Shown here: positions 32,453 to 41,013 of the stretch, piece by piece | Layout: every line of letters begins with the position of its first letter | How positions within the stretch are numbered: the first letter of the stretch is position 1 | Origin: RUG563 sp964423675 | GTDB lineage: Bacteria; Bacillota; Clostridia; Christensenellales; Aristaeellaceae | Assembly: GCA_964423675.1 (NCBI GenBank) | Contig: CAYRFP010000014.1 | Location: 1 to 45,408 of the forward strand | Direction of reading: 5' to 3' | DNA length: 45,408 nt | The notes under the pieces: model-generated | Seen by the model: the letters and a program-made list of their open reading frames with translations, nothing else | Databases searched by the model: none | Told to the model about the DNA's origin: nothing | Made by a program: the position numbers and the translations under genes

Positions 32453-34720
32453 TCAATAGATGGTGCGATTTAAAACATCATGCTGCGTATCCGGATCCAA
32501 TTGAACAAACCGGGCGCTAAATCCGCCAACACGAACGAGCAGGTTCTGATGGCGCTCCGGATGAAGCATGGCGTCCTCCATGTCCCCCCGGTTCATCACG
32601 CTAATATTCAGGGAAAGAATCCCCATGTCAAACGCCGTATCAATCAGTGTCTGCACGGCCTCCCCATGCTTATCGAATAGTCCCCGGCTCAGCTTCAAAT
32701 TCTGCGCTGTCCCCGCCGTGCAGCCCGCATCGGTGGTTGCCATCGAGCGCAGCATCGCCGTGAGACCGGCCTTATCCATGCCTGCCATGGGATTATTGCC
32801 ATTTGACAGATAGGTTCTTGCAAAGCGACCATCTGCTGTTGCCAGCGTATTGCGCCCCAGATCGGCATTCGCGCCATTATTGATCATCACGACTAGGTAG
32901 GAATTCAGGCCTTGGCGCTGCGCCTGTCTCGCGGCACAATCGAAAACATGGTTGTTTATCGCCTGTGCCATCCCGTCCGCAGTTGGATCGCCGTTGCCGA
33001 ATTTGGGGCAATTCTGCATCATCCTCCGCTGCGGTTCGTAGCCCTCAAAATTCGCATCCAGCATTGCAATAAGTTGCTTCATGGAAAACAGCTTTTTTTC
33101 ATAAACCAATTCGCGAATCGCTGTAAAGCTATCCGCCACGGTAACATTGCCGTAGGTTTCATAGGTGCCGGCCAAGTAACGTATACCGCCGCCCACAGCG
33201 GGCTTTCCCCGCACCACGCAATCATCCATAAGCAGACTCATCATCAGCATTGCATTGCTATCCCGAACTGCATCGTAAACCAGCCGATGATGCCTGGCAG
33301 CTATCTCTGTAAAGTATTCCACCTGCTTTTTGTATGCCGCAAAAAGCTTATCAAATGTATCAAACGTTTCGGGTGCGCCCAAATCTAGGCCATGAGCACA
33401 ACCACGAATCGGATCCATGCCCTGATGAAGCGTCACCTCCAGCGTCTTGGCCAAATTGATAAGATCATTCGGCGTACCCATGCTTTTATGACTAATCACA
33501 TATTCACCGCAGCCAAAAAAACCATATTGCTCCGCTTCGGCGCGGTTCACATGCATGCTTCTTTCGACAGCGCGCACGGAGGCTACATCATTAAACAGCA
33601 ACGGAAAGGTCAGTCCTGCCTGCAGCATTTCCATTCCTTTGCCCCGCACCTCCGGATTCATCCCCGGATACATCCGCAAAGAAAGCTGCGGTTTCAGTTC
33701 CCGATCCAGCATCGCGGTTTCCATTGCCAACAGTGCAAAGCGATCTGCATTCTCAGGATTGCTCCGTCCCAATCCTCCCAGAATAATCCGTCCATCCCGT
33801 GTATCCGTCTGGCGCATCATCTGAAAGAAGCTATGTAAAAGCGTCTTGGCATCCCTCTGCGTTATAACGCCTTTTTCCAAATCCTGCACATAAAAATCCC
33901 CAAAATACACATCCATTCGCCCAAAATCCCGAACACCCGCAAACGCCGAATACAGCCAAACCAATTGAAGCGCATCCATGAAGCCGGAAGGAGCCTGTTT
34001 CTGCAATCGGCGCACACAATTAAGCATTTTCTGCCGCCGTTCGTCAACCCCATTTTTCGTCATTTCCTGTAAAAGCGCTTCTTCATACTGATGAAGCAGT
34101 CCCGTCAGAATTTCGATTAGGCCCAGTAAACCTTCCAAAAAATCCTGCTGCTGCGCATTCTGATTCCCGCGCAGACGTTCCTCTACTTCCTTGCGCAACC
34201 CCGGCAGTCCCAAATGAACCAATTTATCATAGTCCAATTGGGAAACGACCAGCCGATACAGGCCAAAGATTGCCCCAGATTCCTGATTCCACAGATCGCT
34301 GGGCATTTCACGGCGCATGGTTTCGTCAAACCGTGCGTGAACCTTGGCTACAACGCGTTCCTCTTTCCAAAACGCGATCATTTTCTCAATAGCCCGCCGA
34401 TTCGCTTCCGTTTGATCCGGACGGTTCATAATATGAGTCAAGCGATCCAGATCGGCGTAATATCCTACGTGATCCAGACCATCCGTTTCATCGTTCCAAT
34501 AGCTGGGGGCTACTCCCAGGGGACGAAACACACGTCGGCCGACAAACCAGTCTCCTTCCTGAACAGGTATAGCGGAAGCGGGCAGCATAATCCGCAGACA
34601 TTCGCATTCCCGCCGCGCCAGTCCCTTTCCCGTCATTTCCTGATAAGTCTTGGTGTACGCAAGTTCCGGGGCCAAATCGTTTGGCAAATGCGCGTCATCC
34701 CATGCATAATAATCCCGCAT
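32453..34720 (-). CDS. Glycyl radical enzyme, pyruvate formate-lyase family, probable eliminase
   Basis: 755 residues. The glycyl radical loop near the end is RVGGFSARF with Gly733 as radical site. The thiyl cysteine is Cys404 in FFGCGEYVIS, with Glu406 two residues on. True PFL has a Cys-Cys pair here, while dehydratases and lyases of the family (diol, glycerol, choline, hydroxyproline) have Cys-x-Glu. This enzyme is thus likely an eliminase, but its Gly between Cys and Glu differs from the common Val. Its activase follows, and an LplBCA-type sugar transporter lies upstream. Substrate unknown; a sugar-derived polyol or hydroxy compound is a guess from context. Confidence 0.88.
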   Translation of the reverse strand: MRDYYAWDDAHLPNDLAPELAYTKTYQEMTGKGLARRECECLRIMLPASAIPVQEGDWFVGRRVFRPLGVAPSYWNDETDGLDHVGYYADLDRLTHIMNRPDQTEANRRAIEKMIAFWKEERVVAKVHARFDETMRREMPSDLWNQESGAIFGLYRLVVSQLDYDKLVHLGLPGLRKEVEERLRGNQNAQQQDFLEGLLGLIEILTGLLHQYEEALLQEMTKNGVDERRQKMLNCVRRLQKQAPSGFMDALQLVWLYSAFAGVRDFGRMDVYFGDFYVQDLEKGVITQRDAKTLLHSFFQMMRQTDTRDGRIILGGLGRSNPENADRFALLAMETAMLDRELKPQLSLRMYPGMNPEVRGKGMEMLQAGLTFPLLFNDVASVRAVERSMHVNRAEAEQYGFFGCGEYVISHKSMGTPNDLINLAKTLEVTLHQGMDPIRGCAHGLDLGAPETFDTFDKLFAAYKKQVEYFTEIAARHHRLVYDAVRDSNAMLMMSLLMDDCVVRGKPAVGGGIRYLAGTYETYGNVTVADSFTAIRELVYEKKLFSMKQLIAMLDANFEGYEPQRRMMQNCPKFGNGDPTADGMAQAINNHVFDCAARQAQRQGLNSYLVVMINNGANADLGRNTLATADGRFARTYLSNGNNPMAGMDKAGLTAMLRSMATTDAGCTAGTAQNLKLSRGLFDKHGEAVQTLIDTAFDMGILSLNISVMNRGDMEDAMLHPERHQNLLVRVGGFSARFVQLDPDTQHDVLNRTIY

Positions 34721-34742
34721 TGAATACCCACCCTTTCAAAAA

Positions 34743-34771
34743 GGACGCCGCCGATTGAACCAGCGGCGTCC
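34743..34771 (-). terminator. Terminator between the solute-binding protein and the glycyl radical enzyme
   Basis: A perfect 9-base inverted repeat GGACGCCGC/GCGGCGTCC (34743-34751 with 34763-34771). On the minus strand it is followed by TTTTT. The radical enzyme starts only 23 bases further on, leaving no room for a separate promoter, so its expression must come from read-through. Confidence 0.85.
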
Positions 34772-34788
34772 CCCATTGCCAGCCTTTG

Positions 34789-36429
34789 TTATTTGTTCTT
34801 GAACCATTCGTTGGCTTCGTTATACAGCGTTTCCCCGCCGGCAGCCATATAGTTCTTCACATATTCGTCCCAGGTTTCGATGCTTGCCTTGCCCGTGATG
34901 ATGTTCACCCAGGTTTCGTCCCGCAGTGTATTCAGTTCTCCGCCCAGATCCGATTGCGAAGGCAGAGTCACAGAAACGGCGTTCTGGATGTAGCTGTCAT
35001 ACTGAGGTTTCTCGAACCAATTCAGTCGATTAGCGATGGAAGGATCTTTGTAATATACCAAATCATAGGAAGTGGTGCTGAAGGCACGGTCAGAGCCATA
35101 AAGGCTGCGGCAGCCCCATACGCCCACAGCGTTCAAATCCGCATGGGTCATCTCGCCGTTGCGGGTAACGATCCCGTTTTCGTTCCTGGTATAATGCTCG
35201 CCCTCGATGCCATAGGCAGCCAGCATATACAGTTCATCATCGGTAGCAAAAGCATTCATGATCTTAAAGATCAGCGCAAGCTTTTCATCGCTCATGGATG
35301 CATTGTATACCGCACTTTCCGATACGGCCACTGCGTAGCCCACACTGTATCCGTAATCCCCGTCCGGGCCGGCCGGCCAGGGGCCATAGACGAAGGTGGA
35401 ATCCTCGCCGTTCACGGCCCAATATTCCTGCGAGCAGGGGCCGCCTGCATCATTTTCGCTGGTTATTCCCTTTAAACGATAATGGTCAATGGAAGCCAGG
35501 CAGCTTGCGCCATAGCGGCCATTCACGAAACCATTGGAGATTGCCCAGTAGCTACCAGAAATCGCTTCCGTGCCGGTCACGAATTCCGGATCAATCACGC
35601 CATCGGCATACATTTTGGCCAGCAGTTCAACCACGCTCTTCGCCTTATCGCTTACATCAGGATTCAGGATTTCTCCATCCTGCTTGTACCAATAGGACGT
35701 GCCGCCCAAGAAGCCGTCATACACGCCATACGCCCCGAACAGCGCTTTGATGCCAGTAGCGGACATGCCGTAGGTATCGTCCTGGCCGTTTCCATCCGGG
35801 TCTTCCTTGGTGAAGCGATACATCAGATCCACAAATTCATCGATGGTCGTTGGCAGCTGATCCTGGGTGATGCCCAGCTTTTCCAGCCAGTCGCCCCGAT
35901 AAAGCATCACTTTATAGGGCATGGAGCCATCCGGCTTAAAGGAAGGAACTGTGACCATTTCTCCATCGATCATAGATGCTTCCAGCCACTGATCCACATC
36001 GTCCTTCAGATCGCCATAGGCCGCACCATTCATCACGAATTCGTATACGTCTGGCGCGTTCTCCTTGAAAAAATCCAGGCTCCAGCTTTTGATTACGCCC
36101 TGATCGTAATAGGTGTTCAACAGCGTGGCGCTGTTGGCCAGAAACACGTCCGGGGCCGTTTCCAGGCTGGTCAGCCGGGGATTGAGGATGTCGGTATAGT
36201 TGCTGTTCTCAATATATTGCACATCGATCTTCACGTTAATGCCATGCTTTTCCTTCAGCCGCTGCTCCACCAGCGGCGTGATAACATCCTTTTCATCATC
36301 TACTGGCCCGAACATATAGCCCGCCACAGAGATGGAAACCGGTTCTTCCTCCGCCAGCGCCAGTGGCAGTGTGGGAACAAGCATCGCCAGAGCCAACAGA
36401 AACGAGAGGAAACGCAAACCTTTCTTCAC
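34789..36429 (-). CDS. Extracellular sugar-binding protein of an LplA-type ABC transporter
   Basis: 546 residues. The first 26 are a signal peptide (KK-charged start, hydrophobic core, LALA|EEE cleavage). No Cys-containing lipobox is seen, unusual for a Gram-positive ABC binding protein. The mature part has the family 1 solute-binding fold as in LplA, with EDPDGNGQDDTYG (a calcium-binding-like loop). Start is GTG at 36429 behind AGGAGG. It lies with two permeases, but no ATPase gene is near; such systems often use a shared MsmX-like ATPase. Confidence 0.92.
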   Translation of the reverse strand: MKKGLRFLSFLLALAMLVPTLPLALAEEEPVSISVAGYMFGPVDDEKDVITPLVEQRLKEKHGINVKIDVQYIENSNYTDILNPRLTSLETAPDVFLANSATLLNTYYDQGVIKSWSLDFFKENAPDVYEFVMNGAAYGDLKDDVDQWLEASMIDGEMVTVPSFKPDGSMPYKVMLYRGDWLEKLGITQDQLPTTIDEFVDLMYRFTKEDPDGNGQDDTYGMSATGIKALFGAYGVYDGFLGGTSYWYKQDGEILNPDVSDKAKSVVELLAKMYADGVIDPEFVTGTEAISGSYWAISNGFVNGRYGASCLASIDHYRLKGITSENDAGGPCSQEYWAVNGEDSTFVYGPWPAGPDGDYGYSVGYAVAVSESAVYNASMSDEKLALIFKIMNAFATDDELYMLAAYGIEGEHYTRNENGIVTRNGEMTHADLNAVGVWGCRSLYGSDRAFSTTSYDLVYYKDPSIANRLNWFEKPQYDSYIQNAVSVTLPSQSDLGGELNTLRDETWVNIITGKASIETWDEYVKNYMAAGGETLYNEANEWFKNK

Positions 36430-36453
36430 ACCAAAAACCTCCTTTTTTTCTAA

Positions 36454-36469
36454 AAGGGCTTCAGCCCTT
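36454..36469 (-). repeat. Hairpin over the permease stop codon
   Basis: AAGGGC/GCCCTT arms (36454-36459 with 36464-36469) enclose the TGA stop of the second permease on the minus strand; TTAG and a later A-rich tract follow. It may attenuate or stabilise the message ahead of the highly expressed binding-protein gene. Confidence 0.6.
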
Positions 36470-37363
36470 CAAGGATCCAATCATGATGCCCTTAACGAAG
36501 TATCGCTGAATGAAGGGATACACGCAGAGAATAGGCAATGTGGTCACGAAAATGCAGGCCGCCTTTAAGCCTTCGGAGCTAACCATGCTGTCTGCCTCGC
36601 TGGCCCGGGATGCAATATCCGTATCCAGGATTTCTTTTGAACCAGTGATGATAATGCGCCGGAGAATGACCTGGAGCGTAAACATCGAATCATCCGATAC
36701 ATACAGAAGCACATCATACCAAGCATTCCAATGCCCCACTGCCAGCCACAGCGCCACCGTGGCCAGAATCGGCTTGGATAGAGGCAGAATGATTTGCATG
36801 AAAATCCGGAATCGGCCTGCGCCATCGATCAAACAGCTCTCCTCAATTTCTTCGGGCAGCGAGGAAAAATAATTGCGAATGATCACCATATTGTATGCGC
36901 TAATGAAGCCCGGCAGGATCATGGACGCATATGTATCCAGCAACCCCAGATTCTTTACCAGCAGATAATTGGGAATCAACCCGCCGGAGAAAAACATGGT
37001 GAAAACGATCAAAAACGTCCAGAAGGTTCGATGGGGAAAAAACTTTTTGCTCAGGCAATAGGCACCCATGGCCGTAAAAAACAATTGCAGTGTTGTGCCA
37101 ATGGTGGTGCGGATCAGGGTGTTCTTATAGCCAATCCAGATATAGCGGTTGCTGATCACCTTGGCGTAGTTATCCCATGTCAGCTCTTTGGGATAAAGCA
37201 GCAGTCCGCCCTTGGTGGCGATATACGAAGGAGAAAGCGACAGATTCAACAAATGCCAGAAAGCAACAACGATGGTCAGGGTGAAAACACCCAACAGCAG
37301 ATAGATCAGCGCTTTGCCCACGCTGAAGCTACGTCGCCTGGCTTTTAATTGTATCGCACTCAT
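36461..37363 (-). CDS. Carbohydrate ABC transporter permease (LplC-like)
   Basis: About 300 residues with six predicted membrane segments. The ATPase-contact EAA loop is EESCLIDGAGRFRIFMQIILPLSKP. A basic N-terminus (LKARRRSFSVGKA) precedes the first helix. It begins two bases after the stop of the first permease at the ATG at 37363; a longer reading overlaps that gene. It works with the partner permease and the LplA-like binding protein in sugar or glycan uptake. Confidence 0.93.
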   Translation of the reverse strand: MSAIQLKARRRSFSVGKALIYLLLGVFTLTIVVAFWHLLNLSLSPSYIATKGGLLLYPKELTWDNYAKVISNRYIWIGYKNTLIRTTIGTTLQLFFTAMGAYCLSKKFFPHRTFWTFLIVFTMFFSGGLIPNYLLVKNLGLLDTYASMILPGFISAYNMVIIRNYFSSLPEEIEESCLIDGAGRFRIFMQIILPLSKPILATVALWLAVGHWNAWYDVLLYVSDDSMFTLQVILRRIIITGSKEILDTDIASRASEADSMVSSEGLKAACIFVTTLPILCVYPFIQRYFVKGIMIGSLKG

Positions 37364-37364
37364 T

Positions 37365-38321
37365 TCACCAGATCCCCTCCCCGCTGATTCGCTTGGCGAT
37401 CCAATTGGTGCCAACAACCAGAATAAATCCGATCACATTTTTAAATAGACCCACTGCCGTGGACAGGGAATATTTCATATCGCCAATACCAATGCGATAG
37501 ACGTAGGTATCGATAATATCGCCAGTGGCATACACGGCACTGTTATACAGATTAAACACCTGATCAAACCCCGCGTCCATAATCGAGCCGACATTCAGAA
37601 TCAACATTACCACGATAGTAGAAGCCAACATTGGCAGCGTAATATAGAAGGTAGATTGCAGACGCGTGGCGCCATCGCAGGAAGCCGCTTCATAAAGAGA
37701 GGGATCGATGCCAGCAATTGTGGCCAGATAGATGATGGAAGACCAGCCTACGTTCTTCCAAATATCCGTGACCACCAGCGTTCCGCGGAAATACGCATTA
37801 TCTCCCAGGAAGAAAATTGATTCCTCCAGACCAAAGAACTTTTTCAGCAGATAGTTCACTGCGCCGTTATTGGGAGAAAGCAGCTGCTGAAACAATCCCG
37901 CCAGAACAACCCAGGACAGAAAATGCGGCAAATAGCTGATCGTCTGAACGACCCGCTGATAGCGTTTATGCGTCACTTCATTGAGCATCAGCGCCAGAAG
38001 AATGGGCGCCGGGAAGCCAAAGAGAAGCTTCAGGCCGCTAATAATCAGTGTGTTTCGAACCGATCTGGTAAAAGTAAGCGTGGCAAAGGCCTGCTGAAAA
38101 TTCTTCAGCCCGCACCAAGCACTGCCCCAAATTCCCTTGCTGATTTTGTAATTCTTAAATGCAATTACGATGCCGCCCATGGGAATATATTTAAAGACGA
38201 TAAAATAAACCACAACCGGTAAAAACATAAACGTTAATGCCCTATATTTCTTATAGCCATAAAAGCTGCTCAGAAATCGGCTTTTTCCTCTTTTCCGGAT
38301 GGCCGCATCCATCTGGTTCAT
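37365..38321 (-). CDS. Carbohydrate ABC transporter permease (LplB-like)
   Basis: 318 residues with six membrane segments. The EAA loop is YEAASCDGATRLQSTFYITLPML. The N-terminus carries many positive residues before the first helix (YRALTFMFLPVVVYFIVF), and KYIPMGGIVIAFKNYKISKGIWGS is the LplB family block. GAAGGGTGATG precedes the ATG. It is the first gene of the operon behind the promoter at 38357. Confidence 0.94.
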   Translation of the reverse strand: MNQMDAAIRKRGKSRFLSSFYGYKKYRALTFMFLPVVVYFIVFKYIPMGGIVIAFKNYKISKGIWGSAWCGLKNFQQAFATLTFTRSVRNTLIISGLKLLFGFPAPILLALMLNEVTHKRYQRVVQTISYLPHFLSWVVLAGLFQQLLSPNNGAVNYLLKKFFGLEESIFFLGDNAYFRGTLVVTDIWKNVGWSSIIYLATIAGIDPSLYEAASCDGATRLQSTFYITLPMLASTIVVMLILNVGSIMDAGFDQVFNLYNSAVYATGDIIDTYVYRIGIGDMKYSLSTAVGLFKNVIGFILVVGTNWIAKRISGEGIW

Positions 38322-38356
38322 GTCATCACCCTTCTTTTCGCATTCTTTATGGTGTA

Positions 38357-38385
38357 ATTATAGCCAGATTCTCCAATGTGTTCAA
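38357..38385 (-). promoter_or_regulatory. SigA promoter of the LplBCA-GRE operon
   Basis: On the minus strand, TTGAAC (38380-38385), a 17-base spacer and a perfect TATAAT (38357-38362), 36 bases before the permease ATG. The AraC regulator encoded just upstream may act here. Confidence 0.85.
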
Positions 38386-38435
38386 GCGCAAGAATGAGTG
38401 AAAAATGTGCAAAAATTAATATTTTGAAAAACAAA

Positions 38436-38453
38436 AAAGGGCCGAAGCCCTTT
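38436..38453 (-). terminator. Terminator of the AraC regulator gene
   Basis: AAAGGGC-TTCG-GCCCTTT on the minus strand, with a stable UUCG tetraloop and TTTTG after it. It lies between the regulator and the transporter promoter. Confidence 0.85.
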
Positions 38454-38499
38454 GTTTGCAGTTCATGGTCGTATAAAGGAACCCTAGCACTTTTAGCGC

Positions 38500-39228
38500 T
38501 CATGGCTTCCGGTACCCCTGGCGATACTTCTGCGGTGTTACGCCATAGTATTTATGAAACGCCCGCGTAAAGGTGCTGGTATCGCTATAATTGCACGCTT
38601 CGCCCACCGCCTGGTTGCCCATTCCCCGGTTCAGCAGTTCCACCGCATATTGCATTCGGCATTGGATCACATATTGATGGGGTGTAAGCCCTGTTTCCTT
38701 AGCGAACAGCTTAATAAAATAGTTTGGATGATAGCCCAGCAAAGTACTGAGTTCTTCCAAGGTGATTTCCTCGGAAATATGCTCAAAAATATATTGGCGA
38801 ACGCTATGAATAATGGAAGACGATTCCACAAAGCAGGGATCCGCCTCCAGAAACTGCGGCAACGCTCCCGCCAGTGTGTCCAGCAATTCCATTCGTTTTT
38901 CTTCAATCGCCTGCTGCAATGTGCAGACAAACGCATGCAGACAATCATGATCGGGATGCAGTTCGATCAAGCCGGTAATGTGCGCCTGAGGAAAAACCAC
39001 GTGCAAATACGTACAGAAAAAACGTTGATCGGTTCGCCACACATGATACGGCAACGTGGACGGCAGCGCATAAAGAAACCCCGGCTTCAGGCGGCATGCA
39101 GATCTTTGACCATCTTCATAAGTCACATTGCCATCCATGATATAGTAAATCCGCGAATAGCCTACCGGAACCTTCTCATTCAGTTCCCAATGCGGAAAAA
39201 CCACCGTGTTTCCATATTCCAGCAGCAT
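38500..39228 (-). CDS. AraC-family transcriptional regulator
   Basis: 242 residues. The N-terminal half is a cupin-like effector domain (YYIMDGNVTYEDG, LKPGFLYALPS). The C-terminal 100 residues hold the double helix-turn-helix with ITLEELSTLLGYHPNYFIKLFAKETGLTPHQYV and AVGEACNYSDTSTFTRAFHKYYGVTPQKYR. Its gene directly precedes the sugar transporter operon on the same strand, so it is probably the regulator of that transporter, sensing the imported sugar. It starts 21 bases behind degV and may be read through from it. Confidence 0.92.
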   Translation of the reverse strand: MLLEYGNTVVFPHWELNEKVPVGYSRIYYIMDGNVTYEDGQRSACRLKPGFLYALPSTLPYHVWRTDQRFFCTYLHVVFPQAHITGLIELHPDHDCLHAFVCTLQQAIEEKRMELLDTLAGALPQFLEADPCFVESSSIIHSVRQYIFEHISEEITLEELSTLLGYHPNYFIKLFAKETGLTPHQYVIQCRMQYAVELLNRGMGNQAVGEACNYSDTSTFTRAFHKYYGVTPQKYRQGYRKP

Positions 39229-39249
39229 GCGCCCTCATCCCCTGCTTCC

Positions 39250-40092
39250 TTATTTTCGAATAAACAGGACGCCCAGCGTGTTCGGGCCGCAATGGCAGGA
39301 AATAGTGCAGCCTGCACAAGTTTCATGCACCTCAGCAAAAGAGCCGTATTTGGCCACGGCTTCCCGCGCTGCGGTTAGAACCTCGGGGGCTGTGGTGGTA
39401 TAGGTGATAAACACCTGTTCATGGCGCAGATCCTTACGATCCTTCAGCCGATCCTTCATGTACTTTTCAATGCAACGCTCGAAATGGCCGCGATATTTGT
39501 CCACCACACCCATCGCGCCGTCCTTTACTTCGATACAGGGTTTAATTTTCAGCAGATTTGCCCCAAATGCCGTCACAGAAGAGCAACGACCGCCCTTTTG
39601 CATATAAGCCAGCTGATCCATCACAAAGCTGGCTTCCACGCGGCTGCGAATTTCCTGAAGCATGCTGCAAATCTCCACTGCTGTCGCATTTTGTTTCGAC
39701 ATACGGGCAGCTTCCACCACCAAAAGACCCTGGCCCGTAGACAAATTCATGCTATCCACCACATAAACATTGCTGAAATTGGAAGCAGCGATAGTAGCAT
39801 TCTGATAGCACGTTGAGAATTTCGAACCAATATTGATGTGGATAACCGCATCATTTTCCTGAGAATGCTGCGCAAAAAACTGGCGATAGTCCTCCACGTT
39901 CACTGCGGACGTGCTGCAAAGCTTTCCGCCATTTTCCACATGTCTAAAAATATCCTCGGGATGAATATCTACGCCATCCCGATAGGTTTTTCCGTCCATG
40001 ATCACATACAGCGGCATCAGCGCAATATCATAGCGCGCCACCAATTCCGGAGAAAGATCGCAGGTACTGTCCGAACAAATTTTAATCTTCAT
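39250..40092 (-). CDS. DegV-family fatty-acid-binding protein
   Basis: 280 residues. The typical start IKICSDSTCDLSPELVARYDI, the lipid-contact blocks CSTSAVNVEDYRQFF and VVDSMNLSTGQGLLV, and late HETCAGCTISCHCGPNTLGVLF match DegV. The family binds fatty acids for the FakA kinase, which phosphorylates them for membrane lipid synthesis. No fakA is seen here. AAAGGAG precedes the ATG. Confidence 0.93.
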   Translation of the reverse strand: MKIKICSDSTCDLSPELVARYDIALMPLYVIMDGKTYRDGVDIHPEDIFRHVENGGKLCSTSAVNVEDYRQFFAQHSQENDAVIHINIGSKFSTCYQNATIAASNFSNVYVVDSMNLSTGQGLLVVEAARMSKQNATAVEICSMLQEIRSRVEASFVMDQLAYMQKGGRCSSVTAFGANLLKIKPCIEVKDGAMGVVDKYRGHFERCIEKYMKDRLKDRKDLRHEQVFITYTTTAPEVLTAAREAVAKYGSFAEVHETCAGCTISCHCGPNTLGVLFIRK

Positions 40093-40121
40093 TTGTAACT
40101 CCTTTTTTGTTTCTGGATAGC

Positions 40122-40150
40122 ATTATACATCCGTTTCTTACTGAGAGCAA
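40122..40150 (-). promoter_or_regulatory. SigA promoter of degV
   Basis: On the minus strand, TTGCTC (40145-40150), a 17-base spacer and TATAAT (40122-40127), 30 bases before the ATG. Confidence 0.75.
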
Positions 40151-40162
40151 TTTGATAATTTA

Positions 40163-40924
40163 TCAGGGCATATTCATAAGCTTCTGCATCTGAGCAACCG
40201 CCTCCGCTCCGCCAGAAGACAAAAGCGTAACGCCGCCAGCCCCGCCCTGTGGAGCCAGCAGATTATCCGCTTCCAGCCGCCGAATCAACTGTCGGACCGC
40301 GCCTTCATTTCCATCAATCAGCGGAACGCCAGAAAAATGGCGGGCAATAGCGTTTCGGAGAAATACGTAATGGGTACAGCCCAGCACGATCGCTTCCACC
40401 TGCTTTCCTGCATAGGGAGCAAACAACTCGTCCAAATACGCATGCAGCATCGTGGTATCCATTTCCCCACGTTCCACAAACTCCATCAGCCCAGGACACG
40501 GAAGCGATTCCACGCCTTCTCCGTAAAGCGCATAAAGCTGTGCATACTTTTCACCAGCAATGGTTCCCGGCGTAGCAAGAGACAGCACGATTCCTTTCTT
40601 GTGCAAAAGCGATGCAGGCTTCAGCGCGGGCTCCATGCCGATAATCGGCAGATCATATTCCGCCCGTAATGCAGCGGCAGCAGCGCTTGTGGCCGTGTTG
40701 CAGGCAATCACGATCGCCTTAGCGCCCCGGCTCAGTAGCTCCTGCACCACGTTTCGTGCCAGAGAACGCACCTGTTCCGGTGTCTTGGTGCCATAAGGCG
40801 CGTTTTTCGTATCTCCATAAAAAAGAAATTGTTCGTTAGGCAGCAGCCGCACAGCCTCTCGCAGCACGCTGATGCCCCCCACTCCGCTGTCAAACATCCC
40901 AATCGGGTCTGTCGGTTTGCGCAT
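40163..40924 (-). CDS. murI: Glutamate racemase MurI
   Basis: 253 residues. The two catalytic cysteines lie in IVIACNTATSAA and IVLGCTHYVFL; the start GMFDSGVGGISVLREA and NAPYGTKTPEQV are typical. It makes D-glutamate for peptidoglycan in the cytoplasm. AAAGGGAG precedes the ATG. It has its own promoter and follows the spoIIP gene on the same strand. Confidence 0.96.
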   Translation of the reverse strand: MRKPTDPIGMFDSGVGGISVLREAVRLLPNEQFLFYGDTKNAPYGTKTPEQVRSLARNVVQELLSRGAKAIVIACNTATSAAAAALRAEYDLPIIGMEPALKPASLLHKKGIVLSLATPGTIAGEKYAQLYALYGEGVESLPCPGLMEFVERGEMDTTMLHAYLDELFAPYAGKQVEAIVLGCTHYVFLRNAIARHFSGVPLIDGNEGAVRQLIRRLEADNLLAPQGGAGGVTLLSSGGAEAVAQMQKLMNMP

Positions 40925-40979
40925 GGTGCTTCTCCCTTTCCCTAGGCTTGTTCTTTGGGCGATAAATCGCTGTTATTTT

Positions 40980-41008
40980 ATTATAACATATTCCCGCCCA
41001 CTGTGCAA
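40980..41008 (-). promoter_or_regulatory. SigA promoter of murI (extended -10)
   Basis: On the minus strand, TTGCAC (41003-41008), a 17-base spacer ending in TG-n and a perfect TATAAT (40980-40985). A small GCGAT-type stem is in the leader. Confidence 0.8.
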
Positions 41009-41013
41009 TTGTT

